DNA of 64,000 nt from Lachnospiraceae bacterium. Its GTDB lineage: Bacteria > Bacillota > Clostridia > Lachnospirales > Lachnospiraceae. Location of the stretch: NCBI GenBank assembly GCA_017441585.1, contig JAFRWW010000020.1, positions 1 to 64,000 on the forward strand. The letters are read 5' to 3'. Made by a program: the position numbers and the translations under genes. Positions within the stretch are counted from its first letter, which is position 1. Every line of letters starts with the position of its first letter. Below, one piece after another: positions 24,986 through 34,158 of this stretch. Below the pieces are notes generated by a model. The model had not been told where the DNA came from. It made no database searches and saw nothing but the letters and a program-made list of their open reading frames with translations.

Positions 24986-25222
24986 ATGTTAAGCGAACAA
25001 ATATTTTTAAGAATAGAAACAATCTGTTTTTTTGCCGTGCCGGTAATAATTGTATCTCTGTTTAGACTGAGCATAATACGTTTGATAGTTAATGTAAGTT
25101 TAAATGAGAAAAAGAAAACAGTATTCTGGATAATATGTTTATGTGGATTTGGAATTTGGGTGTTAGTAACAGTGATTGCTTTTATTTATGCAATTCCCGG
25201 GATAGATCGTTTTGGAGGGTAA
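24986..25222 (+). CDS. small two-helix membrane protein (pair 1, first member)
   Basis: This 78-residue protein has two predicted transmembrane helices: about residues 12-34 (CFFAVPVIIVSLFRLSIIRL) and 45-68 (TVFWIICLCGFGIWVLVTVI). It is very AT-rich. It is clearly related to the protein at 25487-25720, sharing a VP/LP-IIIV-LF-LS pattern in helix 1 and a similar helix 2. GAAAGG lies 5 bp before the ATG. Function unknown. Confidence 0.55.
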   Translation: MLSEQIFLRIETICFFAVPVIIVSLFRLSIIRLIVNVSLNEKKKTVFWIICLCGFGIWVLVTVIAFIYAIPGIDRFGG

Positions 25223-25227
25223 TTATA

Positions 25228-25392
25228 TTGAGTAAAGAATTGAAGCTTAGATTGTTTATAATTGATATTCTTACTTTAAGTTTATATCCGATTTGTATAA
25301 TAGGGTGGTTGACTCTTATTATGGGTACATCATTTGGTGATTTATATTTTTCCTTGTGGGAAGGTATTCGTAGTTTTTTATTTTTACTGTAA
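25228..25392 (+). CDS. small one- or two-helix membrane protein (pair 1, second member)
   Basis: This 54-residue ORF starts at TTG 25228, with GGAGGG 7 bp upstream, 5 bp after the previous gene. It carries a hydrophobic stretch (about residues 10-33, LFIIDILTLSLYPICIIGWL). It resembles the 41-residue product at 25736-25861 in length, basic start and position. The pair appears duplicated as a unit. Function unknown. Confidence 0.45.
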   Translation: MSKELKLRLFIIDILTLSLYPICIIGWLTLIMGTSFGDLYFSLWEGIRSFLFLL

Positions 25393-25486
25393 CATATTTA
25401 GATAATAAGAAAGCGTCATATTCATGTGATATGATGAGCATCTTAACAAGTCAGTGTAACATAAATATATTGGAGCAATAGGTGAT

Positions 25487-25720
25487 ATGTACTTTTTATG
25501 GGAATTATTTTACGTATTTGTGCTGCCAATAATAATTGTTGTTTTATTTAACCTGTCCTTGGTGAATGTATTGTTTAATAGGGAACGGCTTTCCAAAAAA
25601 TGGTTAATAGTAAATGTAGTATTGTTGGTTTTGTGCGGAACATATGTTTTTGTTATGGTCTTTTCGTTTGTATCGATTACGGGTGTGTTTATGTATGATC
25701 ATTACAAATATATGTTTTGA
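25487..25720 (+). CDS. small two-helix membrane protein (pair 2, first member)
   Basis: This 77-residue paralogue of the 78-residue protein at 24986 has two transmembrane helices, about residues 9-30 (YVFVLPIIIVVLFNLSLVNV) and 43-66. Start ATG 25487 is preceded by GGAGCAATAGGTG. The region before it holds a short inverted repeat (TCATAT/ATATGA). Function unknown; immunity-like or stress membrane peptides are possible. Confidence 0.55.
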   Translation: MYFLWELFYVFVLPIIIVVLFNLSLVNVLFNRERLSKKWLIVNVVLLVLCGTYVFVMVFSFVSITGVFMYDHYKYMF

Positions 25721-25735
25721 TTTTGGAGGATTGCC

Positions 25736-25861
25736 ATGAATAGAAAGAAAAACTGTGTAATATTTGCAACAGCCATATTATATATTATAGTTCCTGTTGG
25801 TTGGATGGAATTCTTAACAGGTATATCTAGATGGATGGATGGTTATAGTTTTTTTCGATGA
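25736..25861 (+). CDS. 41-residue membrane peptide (pair 2, second member)
   Basis: This short ORF begins MNRKKNCVIFATAILYIIV and ends in an aromatic tail (WMDGYSFFR). It has one transmembrane helix and a basic N-terminus. GGAGGA lies 5 bp before the ATG and the gene is 15 bp after its partner. Its order and character mirror the gene at 25228, which supports it as real despite its size. Confidence 0.45.
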   Translation: MNRKKNCVIFATAILYIIVPVGWMEFLTGISRWMDGYSFFR

Positions 25862-25932
25862 AACAGTAATTTAGTTAAGGTTTGAAATAGTTATCAAAAC
25901 GATTTCTGTATGACAATGAAAATATAGAAAGT

Positions 25933-26973
25933 ATGTCAGAGAATAAGAACTGGGGCATATCTGTGATCATGCCCTGTTACAACAGTGAACTTTATATAGA
26001 TAAGACACTCAAATCCTTGTATGGGCAGTCCTTTCAGGATTTTGAGCTGGTGGCGGTAAATGACGGCAGCACGGATAATACTCTGGGTGCCCTTGAGAAT
26101 TTTCGCCAAAAACTGGGAGAAGAGCGGGTACATATAATATCCGTGGAAAATGGCGGCCAGTCCAGAGCCAGGAATATAGGCATGGATGCGGCCGTGGGTA
26201 AGTATATAGTGTTTCTGGACAGTGATGATTTCGTAGATGTGGACTATCTGGAGGTGCTGTATAATGCTGCCGAGGATAATGATTCCGAGATGGTGTTGAC
26301 GGGTCAGCATAAGGTGGATGTAAACGGCAATACCATAGCCAATATCTGTTATCCCGTGGACCAGCATCCCGAGTATGTACAGCGCCAGCTCAATCCCCAC
26401 GGAAAGCTCTACAGCAGAGAGTTCTTGAACCGTCATAATATACGATTTGCAGAGGGGAAGCTCTATGAGGATAATCCCTTTAACATGATGGCCATGTTTC
26501 TTTGCAAGAATCAGGTGATCCTTCCTTATAACGGGCATTATCAGGTGATCCATATGGGCTCCACCATGACCAAGGCCATGGATCCCGAGAAGGTTCCCTA
26601 TGAAGCCATCGAACAGGCTATAGACTATACCCTGTCCCATCGAGAGCTTATAAAGGATGAATCGGTGTTTGAATTCATGGTGCTGAGCTTTATGACCTAT
26701 TTCATATTTCAGGCAAACCGCAAGCACATATATGCTTCGGGCCGTATCAAGGGCAGGAAATCAAGCCCTGCGCTCATGAAGGAAATATGCAGATATACCC
26801 AGAGGCTGATCCCGACATATTTCCCGAAGTATTATAAGAATCCTCACGTGGGCGTGTTTAAGCATATGTACCTTAGTATCTGGCAGAGGCTGGGTGTGAG
26901 TGTTTTCGTGATGCTGTTAAGGACTCATACGTTATGGCCCTTTACCAGGATATTTTATTTGGTGGCTGACTGA
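25933..26973 (+). CDS. family 2 glycosyltransferase
   Basis: This 346-residue GT-A glycosyltransferase has ISVIMPCYNSELYI, VNDGSTDNTL, NGGQSRARNIGMD, and VFLDSDDFVDVDYLE with the DxD metal site. A hydrophobic C-terminus may attach it to the membrane. It restarts the GC-richer glycan operon after the AT-rich island. It overlaps the next gene by one base (TGATG), so the two are coupled. Confidence 0.85.
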   Translation: MSENKNWGISVIMPCYNSELYIDKTLKSLYGQSFQDFELVAVNDGSTDNTLGALENFRQKLGEERVHIISVENGGQSRARNIGMDAAVGKYIVFLDSDDFVDVDYLEVLYNAAEDNDSEMVLTGQHKVDVNGNTIANICYPVDQHPEYVQRQLNPHGKLYSREFLNRHNIRFAEGKLYEDNPFNMMAMFLCKNQVILPYNGHYQVIHMGSTMTKAMDPEKVPYEAIEQAIDYTLSHRELIKDESVFEFMVLSFMTYFIFQANRKHIYASGRIKGRKSSPALMKEICRYTQRLIPTYFPKYYKNPHVGVFKHMYLSIWQRLGVSVFVMLLRTHTLWPFTRIFYLVAD

Positions 26974-27956
26974 TGGAAGATAATATACAGAATAATGAGA
27001 CGCCCAAGGAGGGCGGCAAAAAGAATATAAAGAAGATACTGACCATTGTGGGCAGGATATTTACCGTTTTGTCCATAGTGTTTGTGGGAAGAGCCATTTA
27101 CAAGCTGGGCTTTGATTTTTCCGTGATACATAACTGGCCGCTGTTTTTACTGGTGTCGGTGGTGTGCGCCTTTGTTTTTGGCGCCGGCATGTTTGTACAG
27201 GGCTATGCGTGGAAACTGTGGCTGTCCTTTTTCTCAGCCAGGGATATAGATACAAAGGGCGCCCTGTGCGTATACACTAAGGCCAACATAGGAAAGTATC
27301 TGCCGGGCAATGTGATGCACTTTGTGGAGCGTAATCTTTTCGCCGAAAGGGCGGGAGCGTCCCAGAGCGCCGTGGCCTTTTCCAGTGTGGCAGAGATAAT
27401 CACTCAGGTGCTGGCGGCATTCATCATAGCCCTGGTGGGAGCCGGAGGTACTATTTTTGAGGTGCTGGATGCCCTGTTTCCGGGAGGTTATATTCCTGTG
27501 GTAGCAGGCGTCATTGCAGCGGGCGTGATCTTTTGTGTGATCGCGTATTTTGTGGCCATGAAGCTTTTCGGAGAAAAGATAAGAGCGATACTTTCAAAAT
27601 ACAGTGTGTCGGGACTTATCCTGACCTTGCTTAAATCCATGGTGCTTTATATGGTGGTGATGCTGATAGGCGGCGTCATCATGGTAGTCCTCTATGTCTA
27701 TATGGGCGGGACGCCGGATCTTAAGACTTCATGCCTCATCGTAAGCTGCTATGTCATCGCCTGGGTCATAGGATTTGTAGTGATAGGCGCCCCGGGCGGA
27801 ATAGGGGTAAGAGAGTTTGTGCTTACCATGACTTTAGGGTCTGCCATAGGAAATGAGCTGGTGGTGACACTTATGGTGGTTCACAGGCTTATCAATATAG
27901 TGGGAGATTTTCTGGCATACCTGGCACAGTATCTGATCACGGGAGCGGAGAAATAA
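26973..27956 (+). CDS. UPF0104/AglD-like flippase-type membrane protein
   Basis: This 327-residue protein with about eight transmembrane helices resembles the lysylphosphatidylglycerol synthetase transmembrane (UPF0104) family. Visible marks are ANIGKYLPGNVMHFVER in the first third and VIGAPGGIGVREFV near the C-terminus, the two conserved family blocks. Relatives in glycan loci are thought to move or process lipid-linked sugars. The N-terminal 23 residues are charged and cytoplasmic. It is sandwiched between two glycosyltransferases with no gaps. Confidence 0.78.
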   Translation: MEDNIQNNETPKEGGKKNIKKILTIVGRIFTVLSIVFVGRAIYKLGFDFSVIHNWPLFLLVSVVCAFVFGAGMFVQGYAWKLWLSFFSARDIDTKGALCVYTKANIGKYLPGNVMHFVERNLFAERAGASQSAVAFSSVAEIITQVLAAFIIALVGAGGTIFEVLDALFPGGYIPVVAGVIAAGVIFCVIAYFVAMKLFGEKIRAILSKYSVSGLILTLLKSMVLYMVVMLIGGVIMVVLYVYMGGTPDLKTSCLIVSCYVIAWVIGFVVIGAPGGIGVREFVLTMTLGSAIGNELVVTLMVVHRLINIVGDFLAYLAQYLITGAEK

Positions 27957-28772
27957 TTGCGAGTAACAATTATCACAACCTGCTTCAATGCGCAGGAGCA
28001 TATAAGAAAGACAATTGAATCCGTACTCCGTCAGACCTTCATGGATTATGAGTATATTATTATGGACGGAGCTTCAAAGGATGACACCCTGAAGATAGCA
28101 TCGGAGTATGAGGATGCTTTTTTAAGAAGACAGATCCCCTATCATATTTATTCCGAGCCTGACACCGGCATTTATGATGGCATGAACCACGGAGTAAAAA
28201 AGGCCACAGGTGAGTATGTGAATTTCATGAACGCAGGGGATGAGTTTTTTGACGAAAAGGTTCTGGAAAAGCTCTTTAAGCGTAAGGATTATCCTGACAT
28301 CGGGATAATATACGGAGACGCCGCCGAGACGGAATACGGTGAGCAGTACCTTTTTGTAAAAAGCATCAGCAACATAAAAAAGAGGATGCCATTTTCCCAT
28401 CAGAGCGCCTTTGCATTAAGGTCGCTGCTTACGGAGCATCCCTTTGATCTTAAATATAAGATTGCTGCGGATTATGATTTCATCATGAACTGCTATGACG
28501 AAGGCGTAAAATTTTATGATTCGAATCTAATGATCTGCAGGGTGTCAAAGGACGGAGTCTCCTCCGTAAAGCTTTACGATACCTTTACGGAGACGGAAGA
28601 AATGCTGACGGCTCACGGTTATCCCAGATACACTCCCGATGAACTTAAAAAGAAGCTGTTTTTCTTAAGGATCAGACAGTTTGGCATGGATATACTCCCT
28701 GCCGCCGTGAAAAAGAAGATAAGACAGATACAGAGAAAACAAAGAGGTCAGGATATAAAAGTAGATGGCTGA
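27957..28772 (+). CDS. family 2 glycosyltransferase
   Basis: This 271-residue GT-A protein of the WcaA/PgaC-like short group has VTIITTCFNAQEHI, MDGASKDDTL, EPDTGIYDGMNHGVKKATGEY, and NAGDEFFDEKV instead of a classic DxD. The form SEPDTGIYDAMNKG is typical of colanic acid WcaE-like enzymes. Start TTG follows GGAG by 6 bp, directly after the preceding stop. It overlaps the acetyltransferase gene by 8 bp. Confidence 0.85.
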   Translation: MRVTIITTCFNAQEHIRKTIESVLRQTFMDYEYIIMDGASKDDTLKIASEYEDAFLRRQIPYHIYSEPDTGIYDGMNHGVKKATGEYVNFMNAGDEFFDEKVLEKLFKRKDYPDIGIIYGDAAETEYGEQYLFVKSISNIKKRMPFSHQSAFALRSLLTEHPFDLKYKIAADYDFIMNCYDEGVKFYDSNLMICRVSKDGVSSVKLYDTFTETEEMLTAHGYPRYTPDELKKKLFFLRIRQFGMDILPAAVKKKIRQIQRKQRGQDIKVDG

Positions 28773-29463
28773 TTATTTTAAAAGGAAAATTGAAGAGATT
28801 GGCAGCGCTCTGTTCAGAGGCGTTGTGTTCCCTTTTATAAAACTTAAGGCGGAGCTCTTTGAAGGAAATGTCTTAAAACAGGGGGCCTATTTTAACAAGG
28901 GAACCGTGCTGTCCGGCAAAAACTTCCTGGGCCGTGACACTTATCTGAGTAATGTGAAACTGGGTTACGGTTCCTATGTGTCGGAAAAAGGACGCCTCAT
29001 CGATACAAAGGTGGGAAAGTACTGCTCCATAGGACCGCATGTTTACTGCGCTTTTGGCCTGCACCCGGCCCACGGCTTCTTATCCACTCACCCCGCCTTT
29101 TATTCATCCTCAGGGGCAGAGGGCTTTACCTATGCTGCAAAGACCGATTTTAAAGAAGAAAAATTTGTTGATGAAGCCAACCGCATCAGGGTGGAGATAG
29201 GAAATGATGTGTGGATCGGCGCTAATGTGACTCTGATGGAAGGTATCAGGATAGGCGACGGCGCCATCATCGCCTCTGGCGCCGTGGTGAACAGGGATGT
29301 GGAAAACTACGCTATATACGGAGGAGTCCCCGCTAAAAAGATAGGGGACAGATTCACCGAAGAAGAGATAAAATCCATCACTAAATCCGGACTTGACCAC
29401 TGGTGGGACAAGGATGAGGCAACCTTGAGAAAGATGGTAAATGAAGAGGAATTTATACTTTAA
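28765..29463 (+). CDS. hexapeptide-repeat O-acetyltransferase (CatB/xenobiotic type)
   Basis: This 232-residue left-handed beta-helix protein has hexapeptide repeats from about residue 45 (NFLGRDTYLSNVKLG) and again from about 148 (EIGNDVWIGANVTLMEGIRI, GDGAIIASGAVVNRDV, YGGVPAKKIG). The central HPAHGFLSTHPAFY segment is the loop typical of CatB-like transferases. It probably acetylates a sugar of the surface glycan using acetyl-CoA. Tightly packed between a glycosyltransferase and asnB. Confidence 0.85.
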   Translation: MADYFKRKIEEIGSALFRGVVFPFIKLKAELFEGNVLKQGAYFNKGTVLSGKNFLGRDTYLSNVKLGYGSYVSEKGRLIDTKVGKYCSIGPHVYCAFGLHPAHGFLSTHPAFYSSSGAEGFTYAAKTDFKEEKFVDEANRIRVEIGNDVWIGANVTLMEGIRIGDGAIIASGAVVNRDVENYAIYGGVPAKKIGDRFTEEEIKSITKSGLDHWWDKDEATLRKMVNEEEFIL

Positions 29464-29464
29464 C

Positions 29465-31339
29465 ATGTGCGCAATATTCGGACTCCTAAATAAAATAGTA
29501 GACGAAAACTCCGCCAGGGAAGCCCTGGACCGTATGGTCCACAGAGGCCCCGATGACGGAATGATCTGGCAGGAAGGCGAAGTATGCCTGGGCCACAGAC
29601 GCCTGGCGATCCTGGACCTGTCAAGCGCCGGAGCCCAGCCCATGACAGATGCATCCGGCAGATATGTCATCGTCTTTAACGGTGAGATATATAATTTCGT
29701 GGAGCTTAAAAAAGAACTCACGGCAGCGGGCTGCGAGTTTAAGTCAAATTCGGACACGGAAGTTTTGCTGTATGCCTATATCAAGTGGGGTAAGGACTGC
29801 CTTAACCGCTTTAACGGCATGTGGGCCTTTGCCATCTGGGATCGGGAGAAAAAGGAACTCTTCCTATCCCGCGACAGGTATGGGGTCAAGCCGCTTTTTT
29901 ATACCCGGTACGGAATGAATGAAAGGTTTTTTGCCTTTGCCTCAGAGATGAAGGCCCTGACCCCCTTTATGAAGGAGGTAAGACCCAACCGTCATCTGCT
30001 GTCGGATCCCACTCTGATGACAGAGTATGAGAGTACCGGTGAGTGTGTGATCGAAGAGATCGAGCGCTTCCCTGCAGGGTGCTGCGGATATTTTTATCCT
30101 GCCACCGGTGAGCTTAAGGTCGAAAGATATTATGAGACCCTTTCAAATCTCATGGAAGTGCCGGATTCCTACGAGGAGCAGACGGCGCTCTTTCGTGAGA
30201 TCTTTCTTGATTCCTGTGCCATCAGGATGAGGTCGGATGTGACTTTGGGCACAGCTCTCTCCGGCGGACTGGATTCTTCTGCCACCATTTGCTCCATGGC
30301 CCATCTTTCCCTTAATTCAAAGACCGAGAGGATGGGGCATAACTGGCAGCATGCCTATGTGGCGGCCTTTCCCGGGACGGTGATGGACGAGAGAAAATAT
30401 GCGAAGATGGTGACGGATCATCTTTGGATAGGTTCCACCGAGGTGGTGATAGATCCCATAAAGGCTCTGCCCAAACTGGAAAACTATCTATATCTTTTCG
30501 AGGATGTGTACCTGACCAGTCCCATTCCCATGATGGAACTGTACGGGGCGCTGCGAGCTGACGGTACCATAGTGACCCTGGACGGTCATGGGGCGGATGA
30601 GCTCTTTGGCGGATATACCTTTGATTTCATCAATGCTCTCAAGGATGCGGGAAGCGATGAAAATGACAGGAAGATGATACTGGATGCTTACATAGAGAGC
30701 TTTCCCAATGACGGCTCAAACGCTGCCCTTAAGGACAGAAGTTATGAGGCGGTGGAGCGTACCTTCAGAAAGAGGGATCTGAAAAAACGCCTTAAGGGAA
30801 TGCTTTCCATGAGACGTGAAAATAAGATGCCGGAGGGCTTTGACAAGCTGGATTCACTGAATAAGATACTCTATAAATCCGTGCATACGAATATCCTGCC
30901 TACCCTCCTTCGTAATTATGACAGATATTCCATGGCTAATTCCGTGGAGATAAGGATGCCCTTTATGGATCATCGTGTGGTGGAACTGGCCTTTTCCATA
31001 GGCTGGAGATCGAAGCTTCACGGCGGTTATTCAAAGTCCATAATCAGGGACGCTCTGTCGGATATCATGCCAAAGGAGGTGGCTTACCGTCGTACCAAGA
31101 TCGGTTTTAACACCCCTATAGTGGAATGGATGAAGGGCCCCATGAAAGAATATTTTGAGGATATCTGTGCGGATACTTCCTTTGCAAACTGCGACCTGAT
31201 AAACCCGGGAAAGGTGAAGGCTGCAGTGAATCATGTGATATATGACGAAGGCGCCACCCTGGCGGATGGTGAAAAGGCCTTCAGCCTGCTTTATCCCTAT
31301 CTGTGGGAGATGTCATTTTTGAAAAGGTGCAGATCATGA
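29465..31339 (+). CDS. asnB: asparagine synthase-type glutamine amidotransferase (AsnB)
   Basis: This 624-residue class II amidotransferase starts MCAIFG, which leaves Cys2 as the N-terminal nucleophile of the glutaminase domain (residues about 2-200: HRGPDDG, GHRRLAI, FNGEIYN, SNSDTEVLL). The synthetase domain has the ATP-pyrophosphate loop ALSGGLDSSA and GHGADELFGGY, later VEIRMPFMDHRVVE. The in-frame ATG eight codons upstream would abolish processing, so it is not used. In glycan operons such enzymes often amidate uronic acid sugars; that use is an inference here, and free asparagine synthesis is the alternative. It overlaps the ABC gene by 4 bp. Confidence 0.88.
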   Translation: MCAIFGLLNKIVDENSAREALDRMVHRGPDDGMIWQEGEVCLGHRRLAILDLSSAGAQPMTDASGRYVIVFNGEIYNFVELKKELTAAGCEFKSNSDTEVLLYAYIKWGKDCLNRFNGMWAFAIWDREKKELFLSRDRYGVKPLFYTRYGMNERFFAFASEMKALTPFMKEVRPNRHLLSDPTLMTEYESTGECVIEEIERFPAGCCGYFYPATGELKVERYYETLSNLMEVPDSYEEQTALFREIFLDSCAIRMRSDVTLGTALSGGLDSSATICSMAHLSLNSKTERMGHNWQHAYVAAFPGTVMDERKYAKMVTDHLWIGSTEVVIDPIKALPKLENYLYLFEDVYLTSPIPMMELYGALRADGTIVTLDGHGADELFGGYTFDFINALKDAGSDENDRKMILDAYIESFPNDGSNAALKDRSYEAVERTFRKRDLKKRLKGMLSMRRENKMPEGFDKLDSLNKILYKSVHTNILPTLLRNYDRYSMANSVEIRMPFMDHRVVELAFSIGWRSKLHGGYSKSIIRDALSDIMPKEVAYRRTKIGFNTPIVEWMKGPMKEYFEDICADTSFANCDLINPGKVKAAVNHVIYDEGATLADGEKAFSLLYPYLWEMSFLKRCRS

Positions 31340-33207
31340 GTTTTTTAAAAAAGCTTGATTACATTTTTGATAAAAAACAAAAAAGGGGAGCCGCATTTTT
31401 GATGGTGGATCTGACCGTCGGCGCCTTTTTGGAGCTTTTGGGAGTGGGGCTCATCGCCAGCTTTGTGTCCGTGCTCACAAAGCCTGAGATGATACATAAG
31501 AACGCCTATGCATCAAAGCTTTATGAGGCCATGAACCTTGAGAGCGATCATCAGTTTTTCGCCCTGGTCACTGGGATCCTCATTCTGGTCTTTGTGTTTA
31601 AGAACGCATATCTTCTGTGGCTCAATCACATGGAGTATAAATATATCTATACCAATCAGCTACAGATTTCGGGGCGGCTCATCGACTGTTATCTGAAAAA
31701 GCCCTACACTTACCATCTGGACAAAAATTCCGCCGAGATGGTGAGAAATGTCATGCTCGATTCGGAGCGCTTTTTCCAGATGCTCTTAAGTTTCTTCCTG
31801 ATGCTGACCGAGATTTTGGTGTCGATATTTTTGAGTGTCTTTCTGCTGGTGGTGGATCCCTTCATCACCCTTTCCATGGTGGCCATTCTGGGAATCTTTA
31901 CCGGCGCATATCTTCTTTTGTTTAAAGGCAAGACCAAGGAGTACGGCCGGATAAACCAGGAGTATGATGGCAGGATGCACCAGGCCGTAAACCAGGCTCT
32001 GGGCGCGGTAAAGGATATAAAGATACTTCACCGCGAAAAATATTTTGTGAATGAATTCATAAAGAGCGGGGAGAAAAAGATGCTGGCGGTGCGCCGGAAT
32101 AACCTGCTGGGCCAGGCGCCTAAGTATTTCATCGAGGCTGTAGTGGTCTTTGCGGTGCTCGTAGTCATCATGGTAAAGCTTTTAAACGGCAGCGACATAA
32201 ACGATATGATCCCCCAGCTGGCGGCTTTTGTGGTGGCGGCGGTGAAGCTTCTGCCCTCCGTCAGCAAGATAAACAATTACATGAACCTCATCATTTTCCT
32301 GAAGCCCTCGGCAGATCTTATCTACAGGGATATAAAGGATACCGAAGACATGCTGGAGTTTGAACTCATGGATGCGAATGCTTTGGAATCCGGATCATCC
32401 GATCGTGTCGCTGCAGATTCAGGCAAAGAGAATGAGAGCGATGAAAAAAGCAATGCAAAGACTAAGTATTCCAAAGGAAAGGGAAAGAATAAGAGTAAGG
32501 ATAAGGGGAAAAAGCCGGATGATAAGAGTAGTAAGAACATAGCATCCATCCGCATAGATCATCTGTCCTACCGTTATCCCCACACCGAAAGGGATGTGAT
32601 AAAGGATGTGAGTTTTGAGATACCCCTTGGCACTTCCGTGGGCTTTACGGGTGAGTCCGGTTCCGGAAAATCCACCCTGGCTGACGTGATTTTAGGTATA
32701 CTGACGCCCACTGCAGGCCATGTATACTACGGGGATATGGACGTGCACGCCCATCCCATAAAGTGGTCAAGGAAACTTGCTTACATACCCCAGAGCATAT
32801 ATCTGGCGGATGAATCCATAAGAGCAAATGTGGCTTTTGGTATAGAGCCTGAGGATATAGATGATGAAAAGGTTAAGGCTGCCCTTTCAGAGGCCCAGCT
32901 TCTCGATTTTGTGGAAAAGCTTCCCGAGGGTCTGGATACCCAGGTGGGAGAGAGGGGCGTGCGTCTTTCCGGCGGACAGAGACAGCGCATCGGTATAGCC
33001 AGAGCCCTTTACTCGGACCCTGAGATACTGGTATTGGACGAGGCTACCAGCGCTCTGGATAATGAGACCGAGGCTGCGGTGATGGAAGCCATCGAGAGGC
33101 TGCACGGAAAGAAGACGATGCTGATAATCGCCCATAGATTATCCACGATCGAAAATTGTGAGATGATCTTCCATCTCGAAGAGGGGAAATGCAACCCTGT
33201 TGGATAA
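31336..33207 (+). CDS. ABC exporter with fused ATPase (PglK/MsbA-like flippase)
   Basis: This 623-residue half-transporter has six transmembrane helices (residues about 15-310) and a C-terminal ATPase. Walker A is GESGSGKSTLA (about 439-449), the signature LSGGQRQRIGIARAL, Walker B ILVLDEATSALD and the switch His in IIAHRLSTIE. Between them lies an unusual 50-residue Lys/Ser/Asp-rich linker (about 349-398, KGKGKNKSKDKGKK). Such proteins in glycan clusters flip lipid-linked oligosaccharides. Start ATG 31336 overlaps the asnB stop (ATGA). Confidence 0.9.
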   Translation: MSFLKKLDYIFDKKQKRGAAFLMVDLTVGAFLELLGVGLIASFVSVLTKPEMIHKNAYASKLYEAMNLESDHQFFALVTGILILVFVFKNAYLLWLNHMEYKYIYTNQLQISGRLIDCYLKKPYTYHLDKNSAEMVRNVMLDSERFFQMLLSFFLMLTEILVSIFLSVFLLVVDPFITLSMVAILGIFTGAYLLLFKGKTKEYGRINQEYDGRMHQAVNQALGAVKDIKILHREKYFVNEFIKSGEKKMLAVRRNNLLGQAPKYFIEAVVVFAVLVVIMVKLLNGSDINDMIPQLAAFVVAAVKLLPSVSKINNYMNLIIFLKPSADLIYRDIKDTEDMLEFELMDANALESGSSDRVAADSGKENESDEKSNAKTKYSKGKGKNKSKDKGKKPDDKSSKNIASIRIDHLSYRYPHTERDVIKDVSFEIPLGTSVGFTGESGSGKSTLADVILGILTPTAGHVYYGDMDVHAHPIKWSRKLAYIPQSIYLADESIRANVAFGIEPEDIDDEKVKAALSEAQLLDFVEKLPEGLDTQVGERGVRLSGGQRQRIGIARALYSDPEILVLDEATSALDNETEAAVMEAIERLHGKKTMLIIAHRLSTIENCEMIFHLEEGKCNPVG

Positions 33208-33238
33208 TGTAATATATCGGTCTTGCGGAGGAAGTAAA

Positions 33239-34141
33239 ATGGAATCTAAAAATGAGCGAAAGATGAGAGAGATATCTGTGGACGGACTTCCCGTTATCGG
33301 GCAGGGCTTTTTCGGAACGGTCTACCGTCTTGACGACGAGACCATTATCAAGGTTTACAGTCATGCTGCGACTATCGAAATGATAGAGGATGAGAAGAAA
33401 AAAGCAAGGCTCGCCTTTATCAAGGGGATACCCACGGCCATATCTTTTGACATAGTGCGTGTGGGGGAGAATTACGGTGCGGTCTTTGAACTCATTAACG
33501 CCAAAACCATGATGGATGTGATAATAGAAGATCCCGGGCGGGCCGATGAGATCATTAAGATGCATGTGGATCTGATGAAACAGGTGCATGAGACCGTGAT
33601 AGATGATGGCATTCTGCCTAAGGCTAAGGACAGATTTATGGAGTATCTGGATATCATAGCGTCATATATTGACGGAGATACTCTTGAAAAACTTAAGGCG
33701 CTGATAAGTGAGATCCCTGATGATGATCACCTGGTCCATGGGGATATGCAGTATAAAAATGTGATGATGTCGGATGATGCGCCCATGCTTATAGACATGG
33801 ATAATCTCTGCGTGGGCCAGCCTGTTTTTGACATGTACAGCCTGTATCTGACATACAAGGCTTTTCCGGAGGATGATCCTGAAAATACCATGACTTTTTC
33901 CGGCATTTCAAATGAGATGGCGGATCATATATGGGATACTTTTCTTAAGATGTATCTTGATACGGATGATGAAGAGATACTAAAAGAGTATACGGACAGG
34001 ATCAGGATCATCACATATATCAGATTCCTGTTTATAATAGTGACTTCAGATCTTAAAAACAGCGAACTGGGCGCCCTTCGGATAAAGCATGCCTCAGAGC
34101 ACCTGTCCGCGCTGGTTTCAAGAGTGGAGCATCTGGTTTAA
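33239..34141 (+). CDS. aminoglycoside/choline phosphotransferase-fold kinase
   Basis: This 300-residue protein kinase-like (APH) fold protein has a glycine-rich GQGFFGTVYRLDDETIIKVY segment with the ATP lysine, the catalytic HGDMQYKNVM (Brenner motif) and the metal-binding LIDMDNLCVG. It is similar to TIGR02172-type putative kinases. The substrate is unknown; a small molecule or sugar linked to the glycan locus is possible. The start is set by GGAGGA before ATG 33239; the frame extends 13 codons upstream into the ABC gene end. Last gene of the operon. Confidence 0.78.
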   Translation: MESKNERKMREISVDGLPVIGQGFFGTVYRLDDETIIKVYSHAATIEMIEDEKKKARLAFIKGIPTAISFDIVRVGENYGAVFELINAKTMMDVIIEDPGRADEIIKMHVDLMKQVHETVIDDGILPKAKDRFMEYLDIIASYIDGDTLEKLKALISEIPDDDHLVHGDMQYKNVMMSDDAPMLIDMDNLCVGQPVFDMYSLYLTYKAFPEDDPENTMTFSGISNEMADHIWDTFLKMYLDTDDEEILKEYTDRIRIITYIRFLFIIVTSDLKNSELGALRIKHASEHLSALVSRVEHLV

Positions 34142-34158
34142 AAGAGCCTGTTTTATAT

